Both the position numbers and the translations under genes were made by a program. Below, one piece after another: positions 7,996 to 17,268 of a stretch of DNA of 64,000 bases. How positions within the stretch are numbered: the stretch's first letter is position 1; each line of letters opens with the position of its first letter. The notes below the pieces were generated by a model. The model did not search any database and was not told where the DNA came from. It worked only from the letters and a program-made list of their open reading frames with translations. This DNA comes from Natronobacterium gregoryi SP2 (GTDB taxonomy: Archaea > Halobacteriota > Halobacteria > Halobacteriales > Natrialbaceae): NCBI RefSeq assembly GCF_000230715.2, contig NC_019792.1, positions 868,001-932,000 of the forward strand, in the 5' to 3' direction.

Positions 7996-9102
7996 ATGGG
8001 GACGATAGGCGGTCGAGGACGCCGTTCGAAGGTGACGGTGGAACAGTGGTTCGGGGCGGTGCTCCTCGTGGGACTGGTAGTACTGGTGCTCGATCTCGTT
8101 CGGCGGGTCGTCTTCGGCGACCTCCCGGTCGACACCCTCTCGGTCTTCGTGTGGCGGGGGCTGGTCGACGGGTTGCTCATCGCGCTCGCCGCCGTCGGGT
8201 TGTCGATGACCTACGCAATTCTCAAGTTTGCGAACTTCTCGCAGGGCGATCTCGTCACGACCGGCGCGTTCACGGGGTGGACTGCGGCGTACGTCGTCGC
8301 TGGGATCGGCGTGACCGACTTCGGTTCGACGATTCTGTTGAACGCCAACCGCGGAACCTCCGCCCGCGAACTCGACATGCACCTGTTCGGAGCACCGATC
8401 GCGATCCTCGTCGGCCTGGTCGTCGCGGCTCTCGCGACGATTCTCGTCGCCCTCGCGTTCGACCGAGTCGTCTACAGGCGCATGCGAACCGCCGGCGGAA
8501 TCCCGCTGTTAATCGCGAGCATCGGCGTCGCGCTGGTGGTCCGATATCTCGTCGTGTTCTTCTACGGCGAACGCACGCGCGGCGTGACCAGGGGTTCGCC
8601 GACGATCGATCACTCACTGGTGTTCTGGACCGATTCGTTGCACGTCCACCAGGCCACGCTCGTCGTGGTCGGGCTCGGGCTGATGCTCGGCCTCCACGTG
8701 ACGTTACAGTACACCAAACTCGGGACGGCAATGCGAGCGATGGCCGACAACCGGGACCTCGCGCTGGTCACCGGCATCCCGACCGAGCGAGTGATCCTGC
8801 TGACCTGGATCCTCGGCGCGGGACTGACCGGCGTCGCCGGCTACCTGATCGTCCTCGAGCAGGAGACGCTCAGCTTCAACACCGGCTGGTTCTTGCTGCT
8901 TTTGATCTTCTCGGCGGTCATCCTCGGCGGAATCGGATCGATCTACGGTGCAATCGCTGGCGGGTTGATCATCGGGCTGGCGACGAACGTGTCGCTGGTC
9001 TGGATTCCGGCCGACCTGACCGAGGTCGCCGCGTTCACGCTCATGATACTGATCCTCATATTCAGACCGTCCGGTCTCTTCGGTGGGGTGGAGACAGCAT
9101 GA
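7996..9102 (+). CDS. livH: Branched-chain amino acid ABC transporter, permease LivH
   Basis: A 368-aa integral membrane permease of the HAAT (LivH) class and first gene of a four-gene import operon. An N-terminal helix (about 17-38) precedes the LivH core, which begins with V-D-G-L-L-I-A-L-A-A-V-G and continues with about eight helices. The family's cytoplasmic coupling region carries L-G-T-A-M-R-A-M-A-D-N-R-D-L-A. The stop overlaps the ATG of livM. Substrate class follows from the family; haloarchaeal systems of this type may also carry other amino acids or amides. Confidence 0.92.
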   Translation: MGTIGGRGRRSKVTVEQWFGAVLLVGLVVLVLDLVRRVVFGDLPVDTLSVFVWRGLVDGLLIALAAVGLSMTYAILKFANFSQGDLVTTGAFTGWTAAYVVAGIGVTDFGSTILLNANRGTSARELDMHLFGAPIAILVGLVVAALATILVALAFDRVVYRRMRTAGGIPLLIASIGVALVVRYLVVFFYGERTRGVTRGSPTIDHSLVFWTDSLHVHQATLVVVGLGLMLGLHVTLQYTKLGTAMRAMADNRDLALVTGIPTERVILLTWILGAGLTGVAGYLIVLEQETLSFNTGWFLLLLIFSAVILGGIGSIYGAIAGGLIIGLATNVSLVWIPADLTEVAAFTLMILILIFRPSGLFGGVETA

Positions 9103-10559
9103 CTCGCGACGAGGCCGCAGACGCAGTCGAAGACGACGACGCGCTCTCGAGAACCACTTTCGCCGGTGGACGCCGGGTCGAGGCAGACGGTGGGTCGTCT
9201 GCGGGAGGTCCCGACGACCAGCCTACTCCCATCGATGTCGTTCTCGACGGCGACGTTCGGCCCCGCTGGCTGAACGACGTCCGCATCATCGTCGAGGCCA
9301 CCATCGTGGTGTACGGCCTCTTTATCCTACTCGGGCTTGCGGCCGGGCTGAACTTCAACGGAATCGTCAGTACCCTCCAGCAGGTGACGCTACTGGCGGC
9401 ATCGTTCGCGCTGGTCGTCCTGGCGCTCAACCTCCACTGGGGGTACACCGGGCTGTTCAACATCGGCGTCGCCGGGTTCATGGCTGTCGGTGCGTACACG
9501 ATGGCGCTGGTGACGGCCGCACCGGACGCCACGTTCCCCGGCCTTGGGTTGCCACTCTGGGTCGGCGTCGGAGCTGGACTGATCGCGTCCGGACTCGTCG
9601 GATTCCTGGTCGCACTGCCGGCGTTGCGCCTCCGGGCAGACTACTTTGCGATCGTCACGCTGGCCGCCGCAGAGGTGATCCGGCTGGTGTTCAACTCGAG
9701 TGCACTCCACGAGTTTTCGGTGCTTGGCGTCGAACTCGGGACGGGCAGCGGACAGGGGATGTCGTTCCCAAACCTGCGGAACACGGTCTCGCGGACGTTG
9801 CTGTACGTCGACGGTGATCCGGCTGCAGGGCCGACTCTTTTCGGTCGACCGTTCGTGACGATCGGGGACGGCCTCGAGTTGAGCACATCCGTCGTCGAAG
9901 GGTGGGTCTACACCGTCGTCCTCGTCGCACTCGTCGCGTTCGTGTTCGTCGTCATCACTCGGATCGGGAACTCCCCGTTCGGCAGGATGCTGAAAGCGAT
10001 CAGGGAAGACGAACTCGCGGCGCGATCACTGGGAAAGAACACCGATCGCGTGAAAATCAAGGTGTTCGTCCTCGGCTGCGTGTTCATGGGGCTGGCTGGC
10101 ATCGTTTGGCAGGGTCGCCGCGGGTACATCGATCCGAACCTCTTTCTGCCGATTATCACGTTCTACATCTTCATCGCGCTGATCATCGGTGGTTCCGGGT
10201 CCAACACCGGGAGCGTCGTCGGCGCACTCCTGTTTGCTGGCCTGCTGTTCGAGGGGCCGCCGTTCGTCCAGCGCATCGTCGACGCCACGTTCGACCTGCC
10301 ACAACCCCCGACGGTGTACGACGGTGCGGTCGCACTCGCTGATCTCGACCCGGGGCCGCTGCTTGGGTACGCGGTGGCCGAACTCCCGAACCTCCGGTTC
10401 GTCTTCTTCGGTGCGGTGCTGATCGCGCTGATGATCTTTCGGCCGGACGGGATCCTCGGCCACCGGAACGAGCCAGCGTCGCCAATCGACCTGAGAAGGG
10501 AACGACCACCGCAAGACCGCGAGGCGACAGTCGCAGACGGAGGCAAAGAAGATGAGTGA
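9099..10559 (+). CDS. livM: Branched-chain amino acid ABC transporter, permease LivM
   Basis: A 486-aa LivM-type permease and partner of LivH in the membrane. The ATG at 9099 overlaps the livH stop. About 60 acidic, hydrophilic residues form a cytoplasmic N-terminal extension, followed by roughly ten helices. Typical LivM features are N-L-H-W-G-Y-T-G-L-F-N-I-G-V-A-G-F and the coupling helix F-G-R-M-L-K-A-I-R-E-D-E. An extra-long loop of about 60 residues lies between helices near 215-275. The tail is hydrophilic and its stop overlaps the livG start. Confidence 0.92.
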   Translation: MTRDEAADAVEDDDALSRTTFAGGRRVEADGGSSAGGPDDQPTPIDVVLDGDVRPRWLNDVRIIVEATIVVYGLFILLGLAAGLNFNGIVSTLQQVTLLAASFALVVLALNLHWGYTGLFNIGVAGFMAVGAYTMALVTAAPDATFPGLGLPLWVGVGAGLIASGLVGFLVALPALRLRADYFAIVTLAAAEVIRLVFNSSALHEFSVLGVELGTGSGQGMSFPNLRNTVSRTLLYVDGDPAAGPTLFGRPFVTIGDGLELSTSVVEGWVYTVVLVALVAFVFVVITRIGNSPFGRMLKAIREDELAARSLGKNTDRVKIKVFVLGCVFMGLAGIVWQGRRGYIDPNLFLPIITFYIFIALIIGGSGSNTGSVVGALLFAGLLFEGPPFVQRIVDATFDLPQPPTVYDGAVALADLDPGPLLGYAVAELPNLRFVFFGAVLIALMIFRPDGILGHRNEPASPIDLRRERPPQDREATVADGGKEDE

Positions 10560-11358
10560 CGCCGAACTCGAGAAACGGGAACGAACGGAACAGACGATAC
10601 TTCACGTGTCGGATCTCGAGAAGCAGTTTGGGGGCATCGTGGCAGTCGGCGGCGTCAGTTTCGAGATCGAACGAGAGACGATAACGGGGCTTATTGGTCC
10701 GAACGGGGCCGGCAAGTCGACGGCGTTCAACCTCATCACCGGTGTCTACAGGCCGGACGGCGGAACCGTCTACTTCCGGGACGAAGACGTGACCGATCTG
10801 CGGCCCAACCAACTGGCCGATCGGGGGCTGGTTCGAACGTTCCAGATCAGCCGCGAGCTCTCGGGCATGACTGTACTCGAGAACATGTTGCTGGCGTTCG
10901 ACGAACAGCGCGGGGAATCGCTCTGGCGGTCGGTTCTTCCAGGTGCACGTCGATCTGTCGTCAGCCAGGAACGGGAGTTGCTCGAGCGCACGTGGGAGAT
11001 ACTAGAGCTGTTCGAACTCGACCACCTCGCCCACGAGGACGCGGCGACTCTCTCTGGTGGCCAGCGAAAGCTACTCGAACTCTCCCGGGCGCTGCTGACT
11101 GATCCGGAGCTCCTCTTACTCGACGAGCCGATGGCCGGCGTCAATCCGACGCTCGAGAAGAAACTCCTCGCTCGCCTCCACGAACTCAGGGAGCAGGGGT
11201 ACACTTTTCTCATCGTCGAACACGACATGGAGGTCATCATGAACAACTGCGAGACGGTGATCGTCATGCACCAGGGCCAGGTGCTCTCGAAGGGGCCACC
11301 AAAAACGATACAGGAAGACGAACGCGTCATCGACGCCTACCTCGGGGGACAGCTCTGA
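10552..11358 (+). CDS. livG: Branched-chain amino acid ABC transporter, ATPase LivG
   Basis: A 268-aa cytoplasmic ATP-binding subunit. Walker A G-P-N-G-A-G-K-S-T, ABC signature L-S-G-G-Q-R-K-L-L, Walker B L-L-L-L-D-E-P and the switch His in I-V-E-H-D-M-E are all present. The extended segment between Walker A and the signature is typical of LivG rather than LivF. It starts inside the end of livM (ATGAGTGA overlap) and its TGA overlaps the livF ATG. Confidence 0.94.
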   Translation: MSDAELEKRERTEQTILHVSDLEKQFGGIVAVGGVSFEIERETITGLIGPNGAGKSTAFNLITGVYRPDGGTVYFRDEDVTDLRPNQLADRGLVRTFQISRELSGMTVLENMLLAFDEQRGESLWRSVLPGARRSVVSQERELLERTWEILELFELDHLAHEDAATLSGGQRKLLELSRALLTDPELLLLDEPMAGVNPTLEKKLLARLHELREQGYTFLIVEHDMEVIMNNCETVIVMHQGQVLSKGPPKTIQEDERVIDAYLGGQL

Positions 11359-12056
11359 TGCTCGTCGTCGACGATCTGGACGCCGGTTACGGCGATCTAC
11401 AGGTCCTCTCCGGGGTCGATCTGACGGTCGAAGCAGAGGAGTACGTGGTGATCGTCGGCCCAAACGGCGCGGGAAAGTCCACCGTAATGAAGTCGGTGTT
11501 CGGACTGACGACATACTTCGGTGGGCGAATCGAGTTCCAGGCCGACCGAATCGACGGGAAGCCGCCGGAAGAAATCATCACACACGGCATCGGCTACGTG
11601 CCACAGACCGACAACGTCTTTCCGTCGCTTTCCGTCGGCGAGAACCTCGAGATGGGGGCGTACATCCTGGACGAGGTGCCACGGGACGCCCTGGAGATGG
11701 TCTACGATCGCTTCCCGATCCTGCGAGAGCGCAAGAGCCAGGCGGTCGGCAGTATGAGCGGCGGCCAACAACAGATGGTGGCGATGGGGCGGGCGCTAAT
11801 GTTGAACCCTGATTTGTTGATGCTCGACGAGCCCTCGGCCGGGCTTGCCCCCGATCTCGTCGAAGACATGTTCGACCGCGTCGACGCGATCAACGACGAC
11901 GGAACGGCGGTGTTGATCGTCGAACAGAACGCAAAAGAGGCTCTCCGGCGGTGTGACCGGGGATACGTACTGGTCCAGGGAGAGAATCGATACGAGGGAA
12001 GCGGCGACGAACTCCTCGCAGACGAACAGGTCCGACAAGAATTTCTTGGTGGCTGA
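11358..12056 (+). CDS. livF: Branched-chain amino acid ABC transporter, ATPase LivF
   Basis: A 232-aa second ATPase of the transporter, shorter as usual for LivF. Walker A G-P-N-G-A-G-K-S-T, signature M-S-G-G-Q-Q-Q-M, Walker B L-L-M-L-D-E-P-S and I-V-E-Q-N are intact; Gln replaces the switch His, as is usual in LivF. It is translationally coupled to livG (TGATG). The gene ends 36 bp before the convergent binding-protein gene. Confidence 0.94.
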   Translation: MLVVDDLDAGYGDLQVLSGVDLTVEAEEYVVIVGPNGAGKSTVMKSVFGLTTYFGGRIEFQADRIDGKPPEEIITHGIGYVPQTDNVFPSLSVGENLEMGAYILDEVPRDALEMVYDRFPILRERKSQAVGSMSGGQQQMVAMGRALMLNPDLLMLDEPSAGLAPDLVEDMFDRVDAINDDGTAVLIVEQNAKEALRRCDRGYVLVQGENRYEGSGDELLADEQVRQEFLGG

Positions 12057-12092
12057 CACCCACGGGACTCGAGTGGTCGCCGTCGGCCGACG

Positions 12093-13316
12093 TCACCCCT
12101 CGAAGTCGATCTGGTCGACAACCTCGAGTTCGAAGTCGCCGAACTCGACGATGTCGTAGGTAACCCCACGCATGTCGCCGTTGTCGTCGAACTCGAGGAC
12201 GCTCGAGGCTCCCTCGTAGGTAATCTCCTCGCCTGCAGCGGCGAGTTCGACCGCTTCGGGGAAGTCCGAGGGACCAACCGGCTCACCGTTCGGATTCGCG
12301 ACGGCTCTTATCTCGTCGCGGACGGCGACACCGTCGTTGTCGCCGGCGCGGACGTTTGCGAGGATCATGACGGCGCTTGCGTCGTAACCGTGGGCGTTGA
12401 ACACACCCGGACTCCGCCCGTACTCGTCTTCGTAGCTCTCGGTGAACGCGTCGACCTCGGGACCGGCGGCAGCGGGTGCGGTCCCTAGCACGTTGTCCAT
12501 CGGATTGTCGGCACTCTCGGGGAGGTCGTCCTCGATTAGTCCGTCCGTGACGATGACTGGCAGATCGGGATCGAACCCCGCGTAGAAGTCCCGGAAGATC
12601 TGGATGCCGCTGACGGGGAACGCGATCACCAGCAGGAAGTCGGGATCGTCCGCGAGGACGCTCTCGAGGACGGAGGTGTACGACGGCTGCTCCGGCTCGA
12701 ACGCCTCCGTGGCCGTGATCTCCCCGCCGAGTTCCTCGAACCGATTCTCGAACACCGTCGAGAGTGCGACTCCGTAGGCGTCGTTCAGGTGGAGCGACGC
12801 GCCTCGGTCCCAGCCTCGCTCCTCGTACGCGACTTCTGCGATGACGTCACCCTGTAGGGCGTCGCTCGGTGCCGTTCGGAAGACGAAGTCGTCGTCCACC
12901 AGATCGGTGATATCCGGACTCGTACTCGCGGGCGAACACATGACGACCTGGTTCGGGATCGCAACCTCTTCTGCGACCGGGATCGTCACGTCGGACGCTG
13001 CAGCACCGGTGAACATCGGATACCCGGCGTCCACGAGCGACTGTGCGGCGCTGATCCCTGCTTCGGACAGCGTCTGGGTGTCCTCGCGCTGAACGTCGAC
13101 CGAAAACTCGCTTCCGACAGCCGCGAGCTCTCGAGCCGGAAGTTCGGCTCCGTCAGCGATCGGGGTCCCCAATTCGCCCAGGTCGCCCGATTCTGGTTGT
13201 ACGATTCCCAGCAGTACCTCACGACCCTCCTGTTGTGCACCGATACGTCCCGTGAGCGATAGCGCACTCACACCACCGATTCCCGCCAGTACAGCGCGCC
13301 GGCTGGTTCGATCCAT
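12093..13316 (-). CDS. Periplasmic amino acid binding protein of the ABC transporter (LivJ/LivK type)
   Basis: A 407-aa secreted binding protein with the type-I periplasmic fold (Peripla_BP_6). The start at 13316 gives a Tat signal (T-S-R-R-A-V-L-A-G-I) and a hydrophobic stretch to about residue 27. No lipobox Cys follows, so membrane anchoring is unclear. Family pattern: P-x-S-G-D-L-G near residue 40, a central V-M-C-S-P-A-S-T-S-P and F-N-A-H-G-Y-D-A. It lies tail-to-tail with livF rather than inside the operon, so receptor and pump are made from separate promoters. The longer in-frame reading to 13580 lacks coding character. Confidence 0.88.
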   Translation of the reverse strand: MDRTSRRAVLAGIGGVSALSLTGRIGAQQEGREVLLGIVQPESGDLGELGTPIADGAELPARELAAVGSEFSVDVQREDTQTLSEAGISAAQSLVDAGYPMFTGAAASDVTIPVAEEVAIPNQVVMCSPASTSPDITDLVDDDFVFRTAPSDALQGDVIAEVAYEERGWDRGASLHLNDAYGVALSTVFENRFEELGGEITATEAFEPEQPSYTSVLESVLADDPDFLLVIAFPVSGIQIFRDFYAGFDPDLPVIVTDGLIEDDLPESADNPMDNVLGTAPAAAGPEVDAFTESYEDEYGRSPGVFNAHGYDASAVMILANVRAGDNDGVAVRDEIRAVANPNGEPVGPSDFPEAVELAAAGEEITYEGASSVLEFDDNGDMRGVTYDIVEFGDFELEVVDQIDFEG

Positions 13317-14078
13317 GGCAGCCGTGAAACGCCCGTTGTAAAAGCTTTCACACTTCGTTTTGGGAGTGATTCGGAGATTGTCGGCGAGCCGTCGTCGATA
13401 ATAGCTCGTTGCCCCGTCCACGTGACGCGACAGCCGACTTCTCCCGGCCAAGAGTAGCGGCCGCGGGAACCGGGCCGAGACACGTGAGAGACTGCCCGCC
13501 GGCAGTTGGCGAACGCAACCGGTGGAACTAATGGCATATTGACGGCGGTCGAAATCACGCCACACCACACCACACCACACAAGACCACAAGCGTTCGGTC
13601 GCTCCGCTCTCGAACGCCGACCACGTGAACGTTCGCCAGGTCATCCCGAAAGACGCGATCCAAGCATCGACCAGCCGACTTTCGGCACAGCACACGCGGA
13701 CGAGTCGACCGACGACGTGATCGTTCTCGAGTCGCCGCCGAAACGCGGACAGGACACGAGCGGTTGTCGACGAGTCCGTCTTTCGATACTGGCGTTCGGC
13801 CAGAACGGTCGCCAGACAAGCACACGCCGACAGTTCTCGAACTCGAGAGCACGTCCGTCCCGAGCAGACACGCGACGCCGCACAACGACTCGAGAAGTCA
13901 CAGCCCGCATACAGTTCTCGATACCGCGAAGACGTAGCTGGAACGTGTACTGCCGACACAACGCCGTTCCGGTTCGAATTCGTTCGTTTGAACGGTTCTG
14001 AAACGTCGACAAACGAGAAAAAATAACGTCGACGACTATCCAACTATTAGAGACGAGAGTTCCCAGAGCCGGATACGT
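13317..14078. other. Long intergenic region without a supported gene
   Basis: About 760 bp. Open frames on both strands exist but are Arg/Ser-rich shadows without starts or haloarchaeal composition. The start-proximal part (13317-13360) should hold the promoter of the binding-protein gene; GAAAGCTTTTACAAC on the minus strand is a weak TATA candidate. A short CACAC-type tandem run lies at 13558-13584. Confidence 0.45.
13558..13584. repeat. Short tandem repeat, ACCAC/CACAC units
   Basis: The pentamer CACAC occurs back to back about four times, flanked by CACGC and CACAAG variants. It is a small microsatellite-like tract in noncoding DNA. Confidence 0.6.
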
Positions 14079-14297
14079 ATGACAGACGACCGTTTCGAAC
14101 TCCTCGCAACGACAGACCGCGAGACGATTCGGATAGTTGGACGACTCCATGATCGCGCACCGTCGCCTTCGATCCTCACAGCAGGACTGGCCGTCTCACT
14201 CGACGTCGACTTCGACAGTGCTGGCCGAACGGCCCACTCACGGCGAGAGCGGCGACGAGCGCTACATCGAAGACGTTACCGGGGAGGCGGGTGGTGA
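14079..14297 (+). pseudogene. Possible small or frameshifted open frame upstream of a membrane protein gene
   Basis: The ATG at 14079 opens 72 codons whose first half has normal haloarchaeal composition (M-T-D-D-R-F-E-L-L) and whose second half is Arg-rich. The alternative frame from about 14149 to 14301 gives the acidic ending G-D-E-R-Y-I-E-D-V-T-G-E, which looks coding. A single frameshift near 14150-14220 could join the two. No family is recognised and it may be spurious. Confidence 0.25.
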
Positions 14298-14303
14298 GTG
14301 ACT

Positions 14304-14864
14304 ATGGCACCCGCAACTGACGACCGACTTCCCTACCTCGGAGGGGCAATCGCTGGCATCGCTGCGTGGCTCCTCGGGTATGCGTCCACCTATCTGACCG
14401 TCGCGGGCGATATCCGAGACTCGCCGCTACATCAGTTCGTCGAAGCTTTCGACGGGCAGGCCGCAGCCTACGAAATGGTCGGCTGGGTGTTCTACAACAC
14501 CCACCAGGTCGAGACGCTGTTCAGTGACGTGCCGCTCATCGGCAGCCACGCGATGACGTTCGTCGGCGGAGAAGACGGTTTCACCACCGTCCTGTACGCA
14601 GTTCCGGCCGGCCTCTTGCTCGTAGCCGGAATCGCGATCGCAGCCTACCGGCGGCCGGCGACGCCGACCGACGGTCTGCTAACCGGACTTACGGCAGTTC
14701 CCGGCTATCTCCTGGTGACCATCGCGGGGATTTTCCTCTTCGAGGTCACGGTCGGTGGAGCAACCGGCGCTCCCGACGCTCTCCCCGGCATCGTTCTCGC
14801 CGGCCTCGTCTACCCCGTCGTCTTCGCAGGCGCTGGCGGCGTCATCGGGACGCTCCTCGGCTAG
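14304..14864 (+). CDS. Haloarchaeal multispanning membrane protein of unknown function
   Basis: A 186-aa protein with about five predicted helices (roughly 10-30, 72-90, 96-115, 128-150, 160-183). The loop after helix 1 holds an acidic stretch and V-F-Y-N-T-H-Q-V-E. No catalytic or transport signature is recognised. The ATG at 14304 is chosen; a GTG two codons upstream is possible. It follows a doubtful small frame by a few bases and is the last gene before the NifU-like gene. Confidence 0.6.
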   Translation: MAPATDDRLPYLGGAIAGIAAWLLGYASTYLTVAGDIRDSPLHQFVEAFDGQAAAYEMVGWVFYNTHQVETLFSDVPLIGSHAMTFVGGEDGFTTVLYAVPAGLLLVAGIAIAAYRRPATPTDGLLTGLTAVPGYLLVTIAGIFLFEVTVGGATGAPDALPGIVLAGLVYPVVFAGAGGVIGTLLG

Positions 14865-15026
14865 CGGGGAAGAAGTGGCCGGGAACTCGAGCGAACGGGC
14901 ACCCACAGGCGTCTTTTCCTGTTCGATCGTGTTCGAGTAACCGATATAAACAGTAATCGTGAATTATTAACCACGAACGTTTTACTGAACCAAACCTATT
15001 CCTCGCTCGAGCGTCTAGGAACGTCG

Positions 15027-15410
15027 ATGACTGGTTCCAACGTCGAGTCCGACGCCGACGCGGAGGAAACGCTACGCGAGCGCGTCGAAAAGTGGCTCAG
15101 CCGGGAAATGCCGATCATCCAGATGCACGGCGGGACGAGCGCCGTTCGGAAGGTAGACCTCGAGAGTGGTGAGGTAGTGATCGAACTCGGCGGCGGGTGC
15201 AAGGGGTGTTCGGTTAGCGACGTAACGACGGGCAACATCGAGGCCGAACTCATCAAGTGGCCCGAAATCGACGAAGTGACAGTGCGGGTTCCGGACGCTC
15301 GCGACAGTCTCGGTGGGCCGGACCAGCCCGAATCGATCATGGGCGTCGACCGAACCGAGGGAGGCCGGGGCGACTGGGGATCATCGAACCCAGGAAAGGA
15401 TCATCTTTGA
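15027..15410 (+). CDS. NifU C-terminal-domain protein (iron-sulfur cluster scaffold)
   Basis: A 127-aa cytoplasmic protein. Residues about 15-95 match the NifU C-terminal (Nfu) fold, with the cluster-binding C-x-x-C at Cys58/Cys61 in G-G-G-C-K-G-C-S. Nfu proteins hold a transient 4Fe-4S cluster and hand it to target proteins. The 30-residue tail is hydrophilic. It stands alone with an AT-rich upstream region (14940-14990), so it is probably transcribed singly. Confidence 0.85.
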   Translation: MTGSNVESDADAEETLRERVEKWLSREMPIIQMHGGTSAVRKVDLESGEVVIELGGGCKGCSVSDVTTGNIEAELIKWPEIDEVTVRVPDARDSLGGPDQPESIMGVDRTEGGRGDWGSSNPGKDHL

Positions 15411-15560
15411 CACCCGCTTCGCGCAGGCGCGCCAGCGCGTTGTATGCTCAACGTTGACATGGCTGGTGAGTTTTGGGAACGACTATATGCTTTTACGGCG
15501 CAACTCCGGAACCATACACGATGACGACGTGTGGACGTCCACGACCGGGAGGTGAGGGCA

Positions 15561-16124
15561 ATGGCTGACGAATTCGGCACGGCAGAAACCGACGCTGAGA
15601 CCGACGGTGGCGTTCGTGCATACACCATCCGTCTCGAGCTCGTCGACGACCCCGGCGAGTTGCTTCGGGCGCTTACCCCGATCGCAGAGAACGGTGGCAA
15701 TCTCTTGAGTATCCACCACGAGCGTGGCAACATCACACCCCGAGGGCACATCCCCGTCGAGGTCGATCTGGAGTGTCCGCCCGATCGGTTCGACGACGTC
15801 GTCGACGGACTTCGCGATGCCGGTGTCAACGTCATCCAGGCCGGTGCCGAACACTACGGCGAGGAGATCAGCATCGTCCTCGTCGGTCAACTCGTCAAAA
15901 CCGGCCTCTCGGAGACACTCACCCGAATCGAAGACGAAACAGACGCCGCCGTTCTCGACCTCTCGCTTGCCACTCCTGACGGCACCAACGCCGTCTCGAG
16001 TGCACGGATTCGCCTTGCGATCGACTCCGGTCGATCAGAGAAGGCCCTGACCACGATTCGATCGATCGGTGCCGACACGGGACTCACTGTCGTCGAACCG
16101 CTGCTCGGGGGTGAAACCGCATGA
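15561..16124 (+). CDS. ACT-domain amino acid-binding protein, partner or regulator of homoserine dehydrogenase
   Basis: A 187-aa cytoplasmic protein. An ACT domain spans about 21-100, with the ligand-loop pattern V-D-D-P-G-E-L-L followed by N-G-G-N-L-L-S-I; the second half is a further alpha/beta module. ACT domains bind amino acids and give feedback control. The stop overlaps the homoserine dehydrogenase ATG (ATGA), so the two are translated together. In other organisms the ACT domain is fused to that enzyme, and here it appears as a separate subunit (inference). ATG 15561 is chosen over an in-frame upstream codon at 15531. Confidence 0.82.
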   Translation: MADEFGTAETDAETDGGVRAYTIRLELVDDPGELLRALTPIAENGGNLLSIHHERGNITPRGHIPVEVDLECPPDRFDDVVDGLRDAGVNVIQAGAEHYGEEISIVLVGQLVKTGLSETLTRIEDETDAAVLDLSLATPDGTNAVSSARIRLAIDSGRSEKALTTIRSIGADTGLTVVEPLLGGETA

Positions 16125-17071
16125 AGCTCGCGATCCTCGGTGCCGGCGACGTCGGGCGCTCGGTCGCCGACCTCGCGGGCGAATACGGACACGATGTCGT
16201 CGCACTCGCAGACTCGACGACCGCGGCCGTCGACGCCAACGGCATCGCCGTCCGGGAAACGATCGACCGAAAGGTCAACGATGACACTCTCGGAACAGCC
16301 GATCCCGACGATATCTTCGAGACCGAATACGATGTCCTCGTCGAGGCCACTCCGACGACGCTCGGCGACGCCCAGCCCGGTTTCTCTCACGCAAAACGTA
16401 CACTCACAGACGACCGACACGTCGTCCTCGCGAACAAAGGCCCCGTCGCCGAACGCTACGAGGAACTGCAGGGACTCGAAGCCGAGAGCGCGGGTTCGGT
16501 CCGATTCGAGGCCACAGTCGGCGGTGCCATCCCCGTGCTCTCGACGATCGAAGACGAGACACCACAGGCGGTAACGGCCATCAGGGGCGTACTCAATGGA
16601 ACCGCGAACTTTATTCTCACGCGGATGGCCGCTGAAGGACTCGACTACGAACACGTCCTCGCAGAAGCCCAGGACCTTGGCGTCGCCGAGGCCGACCCGA
16701 CGTTCGACGTCGACGGCACCGACGCCGCACTGAAGTTCGTCATCCTCGCAAACGTACTCGCCGACGGCGGCTTCTCGCTCTCCGACGCCACCGTCGACGG
16801 AATCGAAAACATCCCCGGCAGCGCGCTCGACCTCGCCGCCGAGGACGGACGAACGATCCGGCTGATCGGAGAGGCCACCCGCGACGGCGTCCGCGTCGGG
16901 CCACGACTAGTCCCCGAAAACAGCGCACTTGCCGTCACTGGCACGCGAAACATCGTCCAGATAGAAACACGACACGCGGGCTCGCTGCACTCGAGTGGTC
17001 GCGGTGCCGGCGGCCCAGAGACGGCAACTGCAGTTCTCTCCGACATCGGCCGGCTCCCACCCCTCGAGTAA
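16121..17071 (+). CDS. hom: Homoserine dehydrogenase
   Basis: A 316-aa enzyme that reduces aspartate semialdehyde to homoserine for threonine and methionine synthesis. The N-terminal Rossmann motif is G-A-G-D-V-G-R. The catalytic region has L-A-N-K-G-P-V with its Lys, then E-A-T-V-G-G-A-I-P, the substrate loop G-V-L-N-G-T-A-N-F-I-L and E-A-D-P-T-F-D-V-D-G. The length is that of the short form without a C-terminal ACT domain; the ACT protein is encoded just upstream with a four-base overlap. Confidence 0.93.
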   Translation: MKLAILGAGDVGRSVADLAGEYGHDVVALADSTTAAVDANGIAVRETIDRKVNDDTLGTADPDDIFETEYDVLVEATPTTLGDAQPGFSHAKRTLTDDRHVVLANKGPVAERYEELQGLEAESAGSVRFEATVGGAIPVLSTIEDETPQAVTAIRGVLNGTANFILTRMAAEGLDYEHVLAEAQDLGVAEADPTFDVDGTDAALKFVILANVLADGGFSLSDATVDGIENIPGSALDLAAEDGRTIRLIGEATRDGVRVGPRLVPENSALAVTGTRNIVQIETRHAGSLHSSGRGAGGPETATAVLSDIGRLPPLE

Positions 17072-17237
17072 GGGGACGCGTCCGGGACAACCCAGTGACC
17101 GTTGCTCGAGTGCGATCGGCTGGCGATGTCGTCCCCGCACACGGTCTGTGTGTACGAAACACAAACCGCAAGAGAGCGACGGGGTTAGGCGAATACGCTT
17201 TCGAAATGGTTTTAACCGCAACGAGCGAAAGAGACCG

Positions 17238-17243
17238 ATATAA
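17238..17243 (+). promoter_or_regulatory. TATA box of the EF-1alpha operon
   Basis: ATATAA lies 25 nt before the ATG at 17269, the leaderless spacing seen for other genes in this window. A second AT-rich element (GGTTTTAACC) lies about 30 bp further upstream. Confidence 0.5.
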
Positions 17244-17268
17244 GCGCCTCTGCGCGTGAGCTACAACA

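Noticed and set aside
8046-9098. A long N-terminal extension of the LivM frame
   Set aside because: It lies within livH in another frame and is Arg-rich; the ATG at 9099 overlapping the livH stop is the natural start.
13641-14150. A 169-codon minus-strand open frame upstream of the small membrane protein gene
   Set aside because: Cys/Arg/Ser-rich, overlaps other frames, has no promoter and no recognisable domain.
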